Part shown: positions 50,618-60,176 of the stretch, one piece after another
Numbering within the stretch: position 1 is the stretch's first letter
How the letters are laid out: each line of letters begins with the position of its first letter
Source of the DNA: QWOP01 sp003669605
GTDB lineage: Bacteria > Planctomycetota > Planctomycetia > Pirellulales > UBA1268
Reading direction: 5' to 3'
Assembly (NCBI GenBank): GCA_947481985.1
Contig: CANKIK010000002.1
Location: 1 to 64,000, forward strand
Length of the DNA: 64,000 nucleotides
Notes under the pieces: generated by a model
The model's database searches: none
The model's input: only the letters and a program-made list of their open reading frames with translations
Told to the model about the DNA's origin: nothing
Made by a program: the position numbers and the translations under genes

Positions 50618-52567
50618 ATGTGTGGACTCTCGGGAATCGTCAGCGCCGATCCGCGGCTCGTGGAGCCTGCGGTGCGGGCGATGACGCGCGCGATGATCCA
50701 CCGAGGGCCTGACGACGACGGCTACGAACAGGTGCCGCTTGGTGGCGGGGAATTGGGGGGCGGAGAACTGCCCGCCGGGAAACAGGGTGCCGTGGCCGGG
50801 CTTGGCTTCCGGCGGCTGTCGATCCTCGACCTCTCCCAAGCCGGCCACCAGCCGATGTTCAACCGCTCCACGGGCGACTGCCTGATCTTTAACGGTGAGA
50901 TCTACAACTTCCGCGAACTGCGAAATCAGCTCGAAAGCCAGGGCGTTTCCTTTCGCGGCTCGAGCGACACCGAAGTCCTCCTCCAGGCGCTCTCCACGTG
51001 GGGCGAGGCCGCCGTCGCGAAACTCAACGGCATGTTCGCCTTTGCGTTCTATGAGGCCCGTTCCCGGAGGATCCTCCTGGCCCGCGATCCGCTCGGCATC
51101 AAGCCGCTCTACGTGGCGGCCTTCCCGGAGAGGATCATCTTCGCCAGCGAGATCCGCACGATCCTGGCCTCGGGACTGGTGCCCCGCGATCTCGATGTGG
51201 CGGGCATCGCGGGGATGCTCGCGTATGGATCGGTCCCCTCGCCGCACACGGCCTTCGCGTCGATCCGCTCCTTTCCCCCAGGCCATCTGCAGTGGATCGG
51301 TGCGCCCGCGGGCACCCCTCTGCCGGCGCCGAAGGCGTATTGGAATTTTCCGTCGCAGCCCAACTCTGATGGCTGGCAGAACGCCTCCCTCACCGTGCAG
51401 CAGTTGCTCCGCGACGCCGTCGGCCGGCAGCTGACTGCCGACGTGCCAGTGGGGGTCTTTCTGTCGGCCGGCATCGACAGCACGCTGATTGCCTCGTTGG
51501 CCCGCGAATTCAGTCCCCAAGTCACCGCATTCACGGTGGGCTTCGGATCGAGCCTCGGCGAAGACGAGATTGGTATCGCCTCCGGCACCGCCAAGAGGCT
51601 CGGCATCAGACATGTCGCCGTCGAACTCGCTGTCGACAACATGCCGACGATGTGGCACGACTGGATGTCCGGCATGGACAGTCCGAGCATCGATGGCTTC
51701 AACACCTATGCTGTCAGCCGCAGCCTGGCCGACGATGGAGTGGTCGTCGGTCTTTCTGGCTTGGGGGCCGACGAACTTTTTGGCGGCTATCCAACTTTTT
51801 CCCGCACGCTTGCCTGGTCGGCGCGCCTGGGGGCACTGGCCTTCGTTCCGCGGTGGCTGCAGGCAGGTGCCGTCGACGGGCTGAGGTGGATCGGCATGCC
51901 GGCCGGGGCGGTGGAGAAGCTCCGCGATCTGGTGGCTGGGGATCGGAGTGTCGCGGGGATCGTCCGCTCGCTGCGTCGGGCGCTACCAAACCGTCGCCTC
52001 GAGGCGATGGGCCTCTTCCCCACGCGACTCGGTCTCAGCGCCGACTATCTCGACCCCGCCCGCACGGAGGTCACGCTGGACGGTGATCCGTTCAACACGG
52101 TGTCACGGATCGAGTCTTCCCAATACATGCGCGACACCTTGCTCCGCGACACCGACGCCAACAGCATGCGGCATTCGCTGGAGATCCGCGTCCCTTTCCT
52201 CGATCAGAAGCTCGTCGATTATGTCTCGGCATTGCCGGGAAGCGTGAAGTACGATCCCCGCCAGCCGGGGAAGATGCTCCTCCGCGCGGCCTGCCAGGCG
52301 CTGCTCAGCGACGAGATTTCCAAACGCCCGAAAACAGGCTTCACATTGCCGATTGGCGCCTGGATGCAAGGCGTGATGCGCGAGCCCTGCGAGGAGGCAA
52401 TCGAGTATCTGGCAGCGCAGCCAATCATCGACGGCGCGGAGGTGCGGCGGACCTGGCAGACCTTCCTGAGCGACAATCGGTCAATCCACTGGTCACGGCC
52501 GCTGAGCTTGGTGGTGCTGGGCAGGTATCTGCAGCAGACCGCTGGCCCTGAACTTCTCCAGGGATAG
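50618..52567 (+). CDS. asnB: Asparagine synthase (glutamine-hydrolysing)
   Basis: A 649-residue class II amidotransferase. Cys2 of MCGLSGI is the glutaminase nucleophile. RAMIHRGPDDDGY and RLSILDLSQAGHQPM, then NGEIYN and GSSDTEVLLQAL, complete the N-terminal domain. The synthetase P-loop reads LSAGIDSTLIA (usual SGGLDS), followed by GLGADELFGGYPTF and the C-terminal HSLEIRVPFLDQKL. It starts at 50618 with GAGGTGA upstream. It may make asparagine, or as a paralogue act in exopolysaccharide or peptide synthesis; many planctomycetes have several copies. It is isolated. Confidence 0.93.
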   Translation: MCGLSGIVSADPRLVEPAVRAMTRAMIHRGPDDDGYEQVPLGGGELGGGELPAGKQGAVAGLGFRRLSILDLSQAGHQPMFNRSTGDCLIFNGEIYNFRELRNQLESQGVSFRGSSDTEVLLQALSTWGEAAVAKLNGMFAFAFYEARSRRILLARDPLGIKPLYVAAFPERIIFASEIRTILASGLVPRDLDVAGIAGMLAYGSVPSPHTAFASIRSFPPGHLQWIGAPAGTPLPAPKAYWNFPSQPNSDGWQNASLTVQQLLRDAVGRQLTADVPVGVFLSAGIDSTLIASLAREFSPQVTAFTVGFGSSLGEDEIGIASGTAKRLGIRHVAVELAVDNMPTMWHDWMSGMDSPSIDGFNTYAVSRSLADDGVVVGLSGLGADELFGGYPTFSRTLAWSARLGALAFVPRWLQAGAVDGLRWIGMPAGAVEKLRDLVAGDRSVAGIVRSLRRALPNRRLEAMGLFPTRLGLSADYLDPARTEVTLDGDPFNTVSRIESSQYMRDTLLRDTDANSMRHSLEIRVPFLDQKLVDYVSALPGSVKYDPRQPGKMLLRAACQALLSDEISKRPKTGFTLPIGAWMQGVMREPCEEAIEYLAAQPIIDGAEVRRTWQTFLSDNRSIHWSRPLSLVVLGRYLQQTAGPELLQG

Positions 52568-52683
52568 AGACTCCTCAGCACGGCGAGCTCCTGGCACGGT
52601 CCGCGATCAAACCCACGGCGGATGGTGCACCGGCACCTTTCTTCACGATGGCCGCGGCGCGGGTGTTTGCCCAGCTTCGAGGG

Positions 52684-53634
52684 TCACGTCGCAGCGAACA
52701 GCCCCCGCAGGTAACCGGCTGCGAAGAGGCGGCCGAGCATTTCGTAGCCGGGGGTGTCGTTCGGTTCGCCCGCCATACTCGGGGCGTGGTCAGGACGGAC
52801 GGTGCCGGTGTAACCGATCGCTTTCAGCGCTCGAATCACAGCCGGCATATCGATCTCGCCGTCGTCGTGCCAGGTCTCGACGAAGTCGGCCGCGGTGCCG
52901 CGGACGTTGCGGGCATGGACAAAAGCGATCGTGTTCCCGAGCGCGTGGATCCCAGCGAGCAGATCCTCCCCCGCCGGATGGAGCGAACCGACGCAATAAC
53001 AAATTCCATTGGCAACCGACGGGACAAGTTCGGTTGCTCGGAGCAGTGCCGCATTGCTGTGCATGATCCGCGGTTGCCCGGCAAACTCATCCAGCGGCGG
53101 ATCGTCGGGGTGGAGTGCGAGGCGAATCCCACAGGTTTCCGCGACCGGCACCACGTCATCGAGAAAGCGGTGGAGATGATCCCAGAGTTTGTTCGCCGGG
53201 GTTCGGACGGCCGGCAGGCCATCAGCGTCGGTGACGGTCGGCCGGGATGACGTGCCGATGTCGCCGAGCCGGAAGGCGGTCGCTTGGGCGCCGCCGCGGG
53301 CCGGTGCGGTCGCCGTCGTCCGCTGCCAGTCCTCGTCGGGCATCCAATTGTAACAGAGCACGGCCATGGAATTGTCGGCCATGTGGCGGAGGAGCATCTT
53401 GATGCCTTGCACCTGCTCCTGGCGGTTGGGGAGGCCGTGGACGAGGCCGAGGTGCGGGAGCTTTCGTTCGATATGTGTGCAGCGCATCCCGAACGAAGCG
53501 ATCCGATCGCAACTGGCGCGGAGCACAGCCGGGTCGAGGCCCGGATAGGGGATGACGACGTCGCTGACGCCGACTTGCGCGGCCCATTCAAGATGCCGGT
53601 CGGTCGGTGGATTGACCACCATTGAAAGACGCAT
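52684..53634 (-). CDS. uxuA: Mannonate dehydratase
   Basis: A 316-residue TIM-barrel enzyme of the UxuA family; it dehydrates D-mannonate to 2-keto-3-deoxygluconate. The start is Met 53634 behind AGGGAG; the ORF opens upstream at 53676. Metal-binding and catalytic blocks are LALHPDDPP, RIMHSN, YCVGSLHPAG (metal Cys), FVHARNVRG (His) and TVRPDHAPSM (Asp). It is shorter than E. coli UxuA (394), like many of the compact versions. Hexuronate breakdown is implied; other uxu genes are not in the window. Confidence 0.9.
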   Translation of the reverse strand: MRLSMVVNPPTDRHLEWAAQVGVSDVVIPYPGLDPAVLRASCDRIASFGMRCTHIERKLPHLGLVHGLPNRQEQVQGIKMLLRHMADNSMAVLCYNWMPDEDWQRTTATAPARGGAQATAFRLGDIGTSSRPTVTDADGLPAVRTPANKLWDHLHRFLDDVVPVAETCGIRLALHPDDPPLDEFAGQPRIMHSNAALLRATELVPSVANGICYCVGSLHPAGEDLLAGIHALGNTIAFVHARNVRGTAADFVETWHDDGEIDMPAVIRALKAIGYTGTVRPDHAPSMAGEPNDTPGYEMLGRLFAAGYLRGLFAAT

Positions 53635-53734
53635 GGATGATTGCTCCCTTGGATGAGCCGGAGGATACCCGATCAAGCCGCATCCGCGGCTGCGCCGCCA
53701 AACAGGGAATGGGGGTGCCGCAGTCTGGCGGCGC

Positions 53735-54121
53735 TCAGCCCGGGGCCGTCGGTCGCGTTCCCTCGAGCGCCGCGCGGAGATCGATGTCGATGGCGAAACG
53801 GGTGTCGAGCCGCGTCACCCGGAAGACCTCACGCAGGCCGGGGTCGACGCTGCACAGCCGCAACCACCCCTTGGCAGCCTTCACCCTGGCAGCCAACTGC
53901 AGAAGCCTCGCAAAGGAATCGCTGCCGAAGTAGCGGACCAGGGAGAAATCGACCACCAACCCATCGCCAGCCAATCGGTCGGCCAGCGGGAGGAGATAGT
54001 CGTCGAAGAGCTGCTCCGCCCGGAGGCCGAGGACCCGCTTGTCGAGGAGGATGGCGATGGCCACCGCGTCGAGCCGTCGGATCTCGACGGAGGGACGGTC
54101 AGGCACCCGCTCGGAAGGCAT
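53735..54121 (-). CDS. STAS-domain protein (anti-sigma factor antagonist-like)
   Basis: A 128-residue single STAS domain: VEIRRLDAVAIAILLDKRVLGLRAEQ, then LVVDFSLVRYFGSDSFARLLQL with Ser at the usual phosphorylated loop, and LRLCSVDPGLREVFRVTRLD. It probably acts in partner switching with a serine kinase and sigma factor. ATG 54121 is chosen; a much longer same-frame ORF upstream is a shadow of the divergent FAD gene. No kinase partner is adjacent. Confidence 0.85.
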   Translation of the reverse strand: MPSERVPDRPSVEIRRLDAVAIAILLDKRVLGLRAEQLFDDYLLPLADRLAGDGLVVDFSLVRYFGSDSFARLLQLAARVKAAKGWLRLCSVDPGLREVFRVTRLDTRFAIDIDLRAALEGTRPTAPG

Positions 54122-54223
54122 CAAGGTCAGGGATCTCCCAAAAAAGAGCCGGCCATGATCGCGGACACCACCAGCGGCACGATACCATGACGGCTCCCCA
54201 AACCCGCCCCCGATAATCCAGCG

Positions 54224-57200
54224 GTGGGCCTCCTCTCCGCCCCCCCACGCACGTGCCCATTGACCACCACCGCCCCCCCGCCCTCGGTTGCCTCCAATCA
54301 CCTCGCTGACCGCCTGACCGCCCTCGGAAAGCGCCTGGAAGGGGAGTTGCGCGTCGATGAACTGGTGCGGACGATCTACTCTACCGATGCCTCGGAATAC
54401 CAGGAGAAGCCGCTGGCGGTCGCCCTGCCGGCATCCGACGCCGATGTCCGCGAACTGGTCCGCTTCGCCGCTGCAGAACGGATCGGGCTCATCCCCCGGG
54501 CTGCCGGGACGTCGCTGGCCGGACAGGTGGTGGGAAACGGGATCGTCATCGACACCGGCAGACACATGAACCAGATCGTGTCGCTCGACGTCGAGCGGCG
54601 CACTGTCCGCGTCCAGCCCGGCGTGGTCCGCAACGCCCTCAATCAGTTTCTCGAGCCCCACGGCCTGTTCTTCGCTCCCGAGACGTCGACTGCCGCCTGG
54701 GCGATGATCGGCGGCATGGTGGGGAACAACTCCTGCGGTTCCAACTCCATCGCCTGGGGCACGACCCGCGACCACCTCCTCTCCGCCCGCGGCTTCCTCG
54801 CCGATGGCACGGAGGTGACCTTCGGCCCACTCACTCCCGCCGGCCTGACGGCGAAGTGCGCTGGCCCCGACTCGCTCGAGACCCGGATCCACAACGGCCT
54901 GCGGGATCTCCTCTCCGACAGCGCCGTCCGCGCCGCGGTGACGGCAAGTTTTCCCCAGGCAGCCGTCACGCGCCGCAACACTGGCTACGCCCTCGACGCC
55001 CTGATGGATGCCGAGTGCTTCGACCCCGCGAGCACGCGCCCCTTCAACATCTGCCGGCTGATCGCCGGCTCCGAAGGGACGCTGTTTCTCGGCGTCGAGT
55101 TTGAACTGGGGCTGATCCCACTCCCGGCCCCGGGCGGCCTGCTGGTGGCGCACTGCGACTGTGTTGATGAGGCCCTCCGCGGCGCCGTCGTGGTGATGCA
55201 CGCCGGAAAGGCAGCGGCCCATCACGAAGGAGGGGTGCTCTCCGGCTGTGAACTGATCGACCGCACGATCCTGGAGTGCACTAAAGACAACGCCGAACAT
55301 TCGCGGAACCGGAACTTCGTCGTTGGCGACCCCGGCGCCATCCTCGTCGTCGAGGTGAGGCACGCCGACCGGGCGGCGCTGGAGCGGGCGCTGACCGCAA
55401 CCGAGGGAGCGCTGGCCGCCGCGGGGATCGGCCACGCCTACCCGCGCCTCTTCGGCAACGACGCCAACAAGGTGTGGGAACTGCGCCGCGCTGGGCAGGG
55501 GCTTGTGCAAAACATCCCTGGCGACAAGAAGCCGCGCGAAATCGTCGAGGACACCGCCGTCGCCATCGACGACCTCCCCGCCTACATCGCCGACTTCGAC
55601 CGGCTGCTCGGGGAGAAATATGGCATCGACTGCATCCACTACGCCCATGCCGGCGCCGGCGAACTCCATCTTCGGCCACTTTTCGATCTCCGCACCGCCG
55701 CGGGACTGGCGACGTTCCGCAATGTCGCCACCGATGTTGCGCAGCTGGTGAAGAAATACCGCGGTTCGTTGAGCGGCGAGCATGGCGACGGCCGGCTGCG
55801 GGGCGAATTTATCCGCACCATGGTCGGCGACGTCTGCTACGCGCACCTGGTGCGCGTGAAACGGCTCTTCGATGCTGCGGGGATTCTCAATCCCGGCAAG
55901 ATCATCGACACGCCTCCGATGGATACCCAGTTGCGAATCGTGCCGGGTGAGTACGAACCGCACTACGACACGGTGTTCAACTTCGACGCCACGCAGGGGG
56001 TGCTGCGGGCTGCGGAAAAGTGTGGTGGCGTCGGCCAGTGCCGCAAGTCAGCGGCCATGGGGGGGACAATGTGCCCCAGTTACATGGCGACGCGCGACGA
56101 GAAGGACTCCACGCGGGCGCGGGCCAACGTGCTGCGGCAGGCGCTCGCCGGGACCAGCGGCAGCCCGGAGACGAATCCCTGGACACGGCCGGAACTGGCC
56201 GAGGTGATGGATCTGTGCCTGTCGTGCAAAGGATGCAAAAGCGAGTGCCCGTCGAATGTCGACATGGCGCGGCTCAAGGCAGAGTGGGAGCAGCACTGGA
56301 TGGATGCCCACGGCGTCCCCTTCCGCACCCGATTGATCGCCGACACAGGCCGGGCGATGGTTGTGGCGTCACACGTCCCCTGGCTCTACAACGCGCTGGT
56401 CACCGCTCCTGGGATCTCGGCAGTCCTCAAGTGGGCGCTGGGGTTCGCGGCGCAGAGGTCGCTTCCCCGCGTCCACCACACGCGACTGTCGACATGGTTC
56501 CGCAGGCGTGCCCGCCGTCCTGGGCGTCTGGGAAGGGTGCACCTGTTCTGCGATGAGTTCACCGACACGCTCGACGCCGGTATCGGCATCCAGGGAGTGG
56601 AGTTGCTTGAGGCCCTCGGCTACGAGGTGGTGATCCCCGAGCACGTCGCCAGTGGCCGGCCGCAGATCTCCAAGGGACTGCTCCGCGAGGCCCGCGATCT
56701 GGCGATCAGAAACGTCACACTTCTCGACGAAGTGATCACCGACGCCGAGCCGCTGTTGGGGATCGAGCCCTCGGCGATCCTCGGCTTCCGAGACGAGGTG
56801 CCAGACCTCGTGCCCGCTGACCTTGTGCCCGCCGCCCGACGGCTGGCGAAGCGGAGCCTCCTGATCGACGAGTTTTTGGCACGCGAAGCCGACGCGGGCA
56901 GGATCGGCGCCGGATCATTCACTGACCAGGCCCGTACTATCCGACTCCACGGCCACTGCCACCAGAAGGCGCTGGCCTCAATCCAACCGACGATCACGGC
57001 GCTGTCCCTGCCACGAAACTACGTCGTAGAGCCAATCCCCAGCGGCTGCTGCGGGATGGCTGGGTCATTCGGCTATGAGAAAGAGCATTTCGAAGTCTCG
57101 ATGCAAATCGGTGAACTGGTGCTCTTCCCCGCCGTGCGATCGACCGCGGCGGATACGCTCGTCGCCGCCCCAGGCACCAGCTGCCGGCATCAGATCAAGG

Positions 57201-57268
57201 ATGGCACCGGCCGCACGGCCTTCCACCCTGTCGAGATTCTCCACGCGGGCTTGAAGGGGGCGCGGTGA
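54224..57268 (+). CDS. FAD- and Fe-S-containing oxidoreductase (YdiJ/GlcD-type)
   Basis: A 1,014-residue fusion resembling YdiJ, now known as a D-2-hydroxyglutarate/D-lactate-type dehydrogenase. FAD_binding_4 spans about 55-230 (RAAGTSLAGQVVGNGIVID, GGMVGNNSCGSNSIAWGTTRDHL). FAD-oxidase_C follows to about 530 (YAHAGAGELHLRP, SLSGEHGDGRLRG). Two 4Fe-4S sites lie at VGQCRKSAAMGGTMCPSYM and CLSCKGCKSECPSNVD, then a CCG domain (HGHCHQKAL, SGCCGMAGSFG). The start may be GTG 54224 or a TTG 36 bases later. It overlaps the glycosyltransferase gene by GTGA. Confidence 0.92.
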   Translation: MGLLSAPPRTCPLTTTAPPPSVASNHLADRLTALGKRLEGELRVDELVRTIYSTDASEYQEKPLAVALPASDADVRELVRFAAAERIGLIPRAAGTSLAGQVVGNGIVIDTGRHMNQIVSLDVERRTVRVQPGVVRNALNQFLEPHGLFFAPETSTAAWAMIGGMVGNNSCGSNSIAWGTTRDHLLSARGFLADGTEVTFGPLTPAGLTAKCAGPDSLETRIHNGLRDLLSDSAVRAAVTASFPQAAVTRRNTGYALDALMDAECFDPASTRPFNICRLIAGSEGTLFLGVEFELGLIPLPAPGGLLVAHCDCVDEALRGAVVVMHAGKAAAHHEGGVLSGCELIDRTILECTKDNAEHSRNRNFVVGDPGAILVVEVRHADRAALERALTATEGALAAAGIGHAYPRLFGNDANKVWELRRAGQGLVQNIPGDKKPREIVEDTAVAIDDLPAYIADFDRLLGEKYGIDCIHYAHAGAGELHLRPLFDLRTAAGLATFRNVATDVAQLVKKYRGSLSGEHGDGRLRGEFIRTMVGDVCYAHLVRVKRLFDAAGILNPGKIIDTPPMDTQLRIVPGEYEPHYDTVFNFDATQGVLRAAEKCGGVGQCRKSAAMGGTMCPSYMATRDEKDSTRARANVLRQALAGTSGSPETNPWTRPELAEVMDLCLSCKGCKSECPSNVDMARLKAEWEQHWMDAHGVPFRTRLIADTGRAMVVASHVPWLYNALVTAPGISAVLKWALGFAAQRSLPRVHHTRLSTWFRRRARRPGRLGRVHLFCDEFTDTLDAGIGIQGVELLEALGYEVVIPEHVASGRPQISKGLLREARDLAIRNVTLLDEVITDAEPLLGIEPSAILGFRDEVPDLVPADLVPAARRLAKRSLLIDEFLAREADAGRIGAGSFTDQARTIRLHGHCHQKALASIQPTITALSLPRNYVVEPIPSGCCGMAGSFGYEKEHFEVSMQIGELVLFPAVRSTAADTLVAAPGTSCRHQIKDGTGRTAFHPVEILHAGLKGAR

Positions 57269-58485
57269 ACGACCAACCCAACCGTGCCACACGAGGCGCC
57301 GCCACCGCGCTATCCCGCCCGAAGATTGTTGTGCTGGCGCCCCACTATCTTCCCGGATACCGTGCCGGCGGGCCGATCCGCTCGATCGCCAACATCGTGG
57401 CGGCTCTCGGTGATGAACTCGATTGCCGGATCGTGACCCGGGACAGGGATGTGGGCTCCGCGACACCCTATCCCGGCATCACCACCGACCGCTGGAGCGA
57501 CCATCACGGGACACCGGTCTTCTACGCCAGCGCCCAGTCGCTGACAGTCTCCCGGCTGGGAGGCATCATCCGCGACGCCGCGCCAGACGTCGTGTACCTC
57601 AACAGCGTCTTCGACCCACGGTTCTCAATTCGCCCGCTGGTGGCCCGGAGGCTTGGGCTCACTGGCCGCGCAGTTCGCTGGATTATCGCTCCCCGCGGTG
57701 AATTCTCCGCTGGAGCAATCGGCCTCAAGCGGTGGAAGAAACGTCCCTACCTGACGGCGGCACGGGGAGCGGGGCTGTTCCGCGGAATCACTTGGCAGGC
57801 CTCCACTGAGCACGAACAGGAGGACATTGAGCGGGAACTCTCCGTCGACCGTCGCGCCATCCACGTGGCACAAAACCTCACCGAACCGGTCGGCGAGCTC
57901 GGCCCCCCTGCCGACGCTTCAGCCGCTCTCGACCACCTGCGGATCTGCTTCCTGTCGCGGATCTCGCCCATGAAAAATCTGGAGTATGCGATCGACGCCG
58001 TGCAGCGGGCCCGCTGCCCGGTGCAATTTGACATCTACGGCCCCATCGAAGATCCCGCCTATGGGGAAAAATGTAAGGCCCGCATGGCTGTGGGGAGCCA
58101 TCGGACAAACATCGCATGGAAGGGAGACGTCCCCCACCACGCCGTCCGCGGCGTTCTGGCCGGCTACGACCTGTTCCTTTTTCCGACATTGGGGGAGAAC
58201 TTTGGCCACGCCATCTTCGAATCCCTCGCCGCCGGCGTGCCGGTGCTGATCAGCGACCGCACTCCCTGGCTCGACCTCGACCAACGGGGAGTGGGATGGG
58301 TCCGATCGCTCGATGATCCCAACGGATTCACCAGCGTCATCGAGGCCGCCGCGGCACTGACCCCGGCCCAGCGACGGGCGATGGCACTGCGGGCCCACGA
58401 CTATGCCCGGGCGCTCGCCACATCATCGACCGCCCTGGCCGCCAACCGGGCACTCTTCCACCCGTCGCTTCCGCCCCCCGCCTGA
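57265..58485 (+). CDS. Glycosyltransferase family 4
   Basis: A 406-residue GT-B enzyme. N-terminal LAPHYLPGYRAGGPIRSIANIVAAL resembles the WcaI/WbuB-type acceptor domain. Later blocks are RICFLSRISPMKNLEYAIDAV and VQFDIYGPIEDPAYG. The C-terminal nucleotide-sugar site is LFLFPTLGENFGHAIFESLAAGVPVLISD. It starts with GTG in a 4-base overlap with the oxidoreductase. Polysaccharide or O-antigen synthesis is plausible; no other sugar-transfer gene is nearby. Confidence 0.9.
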   Translation: MNDQPNRATRGAATALSRPKIVVLAPHYLPGYRAGGPIRSIANIVAALGDELDCRIVTRDRDVGSATPYPGITTDRWSDHHGTPVFYASAQSLTVSRLGGIIRDAAPDVVYLNSVFDPRFSIRPLVARRLGLTGRAVRWIIAPRGEFSAGAIGLKRWKKRPYLTAARGAGLFRGITWQASTEHEQEDIERELSVDRRAIHVAQNLTEPVGELGPPADASAALDHLRICFLSRISPMKNLEYAIDAVQRARCPVQFDIYGPIEDPAYGEKCKARMAVGSHRTNIAWKGDVPHHAVRGVLAGYDLFLFPTLGENFGHAIFESLAAGVPVLISDRTPWLDLDQRGVGWVRSLDDPNGFTSVIEAAAALTPAQRRAMALRAHDYARALATSSTALAANRALFHPSLPPPA

Positions 58486-58598
58486 CGAGGGTGCCCCGCC
58501 GCCGACCGCTGGGGTATGATCCTCCCGATGTCGTGCCGGGGGGAGGGAGTCGTCCAGCCCCCTTTGAGCCTGCGCGTTCCTCCACTCGGAGTCCACCG

Positions 58599-59174
58599 AT
58601 GCCACTCGTCCGCTCCTGTTTTGTCGCCCTCCTCGGCGCGCTGCTTGTCGCCCCCTTGGCCGCCCGGGCCGCCGATGAGTACGCCTACGATCTCGTCCAC
58701 TCGTCCGTGGGCTTCAAAGCCCGGTTCCTCGACATCAGTTGGATCCAGGGCCGGTTCAACGACGTCTCCGGGACGTTCGCGCTCGACAGGCAGGATCCGA
58801 CGAAGTCGACCTTCTCACTCTCGATCAAGGCCGACAGCGTCGACACCGCCAACACCGCCCGCGACGAGCATCTCCGCCAGCCCGATTACTTCGACACCAA
58901 GCAGTTCCCCACCATCGACTTCCGCAGCACCGCGGTGAAGGCGGTTGACGGCGGCTACGAAGTGGCTGGTGAGTTTACGATGCACGGTGTCACCAAGCCG
59001 GTGAAACTGACGATGGTTGGCGGCAAGGAAATCGAGGCGATGGGGAAGAAGCGGGTCGGTTTCGCCACGGAACTGAAACTGAAGCGGAGTGACTTCAACT
59101 TCGACAAGGGGCAGATTGGGGCGATCGGTGACGAGGCGATCATCGTCATCGACTGCGCCGGGCAGCGGGACTGA
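58599..59174 (+). CDS. YceI-family periplasmic protein
   Basis: A 191-residue exported protein with signal peptide to LAARA at about 25. The lipocalin-like YceI domain is complete: YAYDLVHSSVGFKARFLDI, GRFNDVSGTFALD, SFSLSIKADSVDTANTARDEHLRQPDYFDTKQFPTIDF. YceI proteins bind polyisoprenoids such as ubiquinone precursors or related lipids. The start is ATG 58599; no strong Shine-Dalgarno sequence. The next gene begins 5 bases after the stop. Confidence 0.93.
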   Translation: MPLVRSCFVALLGALLVAPLAARAADEYAYDLVHSSVGFKARFLDISWIQGRFNDVSGTFALDRQDPTKSTFSLSIKADSVDTANTARDEHLRQPDYFDTKQFPTIDFRSTAVKAVDGGYEVAGEFTMHGVTKPVKLTMVGGKEIEAMGKKRVGFATELKLKRSDFNFDKGQIGAIGDEAIIVIDCAGQRD

Positions 59175-59178
59175 CACC

Positions 59179-60108
59179 GTGCCCGACGGCATCGCCATCG
59201 TCTGGGGAGTGGGCTGCGGATTCCTGGTCGCCTGGGCGCTGTCAGCCATCGGTACGGCCGTGTCGCGGCGCGAGCCCGGCCTCGCCGCCGTGGCGGTGCT
59301 CGTGGCCCTTGTATGGGGGACGGTCGCAGGACTCTGGATCCTGCCGGCCGTCCCCCGCCTGCCGCCTCACAGTGGCCTCGACCGTTTCCTGGTGATCCTT
59401 CTGCCGGTGACGCTGGCGATCGAGGCAGAGGCCGCAGCCGGCTGGCTGGATGGCTTCTGGCTCACCTTCGAGCGCGGAATCGTGGCCCTGATCGCGGTGC
59501 CGGTGCTGCTTCATGGGTCGGTGTGGCTCTCCGACAACACCCCCACAGCCTGGGTCGGTCTCGGCGGCGGGGCGCTGGTCCTCTGGGCGGCGTGGGAGGG
59601 AATCGCCAGCCATGTCCGCGGCACCGGCGACAGGCTGGTTGCCGCCATCACCGTGGCAGCGATCACGAGCGCCGGATTGGCGATCATGATGGCCGGCTGG
59701 GTGCGGGGAGGAGCCGTGGCGCTGACTCTCGCGGCGGCCCTCGGCGGCGCCGTGCTTGTGGCTCACAGGAGCGCTCCAGGCCGTGGCGGCTCACAGGCGG
59801 GGCTCGTAGGACTGTCGGCGGCAGGGATCGTCGCCCTCTTCGGACTGCTCGTCATCGGTCGCTTTTTTGGTCGGCTGGGCAGCGCCCCGGCAGCGCTCTT
59901 GCTGATGGCACCGCTCGTGGCGGCGATCGCCGCCGGACTCTCCCGCTTCGCCCCTGACAATCCCGCCGCAATCGTGGCCAGATCGACGCGGTATCGCCTC
60001 CTCCTGGCCGCAGTGCCCCTGGTGGCGGTGCTGATTGCAGCCAAAGCTGATTTTGACACCACGATGGGGCGACTGATGGAACGAGCGGCGGCGGTGATCA
60101 GGCCCTGA
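59179..60108 (+). CDS. Polytopic membrane protein of unknown function
   Basis: A 309-residue protein with about nine predicted membrane helices and almost no soluble parts. GTG 59179 is chosen, 5 bases after the yceI stop, giving PDGIAIVWGVGCGFLVAWAL at the N-terminus. Gly/Ala-rich helices (GGALVLWAAWEG, GLVGLSAAGIVALFGLLVIG) continue to the end. I do not recognise a family. Co-transcription with yceI is likely. Confidence 0.75.
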   Translation: MPDGIAIVWGVGCGFLVAWALSAIGTAVSRREPGLAAVAVLVALVWGTVAGLWILPAVPRLPPHSGLDRFLVILLPVTLAIEAEAAAGWLDGFWLTFERGIVALIAVPVLLHGSVWLSDNTPTAWVGLGGGALVLWAAWEGIASHVRGTGDRLVAAITVAAITSAGLAIMMAGWVRGGAVALTLAAALGGAVLVAHRSAPGRGGSQAGLVGLSAAGIVALFGLLVIGRFFGRLGSAPAALLLMAPLVAAIAAGLSRFAPDNPAAIVARSTRYRLLLAAVPLVAVLIAAKADFDTTMGRLMERAAAVIRP

Positions 60109-60176
60109 TCCGCTTTCCAGGCGCCGGTGCCAAGGGCAGCCCTGGCTGCGAACGGAGCGATCCAACCAGGCCACCT

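Noticed and set aside
54122..55963. Upstream part of a 742-codon minus-strand ORF that ends in the STAS domain
   Set aside because: Only the last 128 codons (53735-54121) have family similarity and a usable ATG; the rest is antisense to the FAD/Fe-S oxidoreductase.
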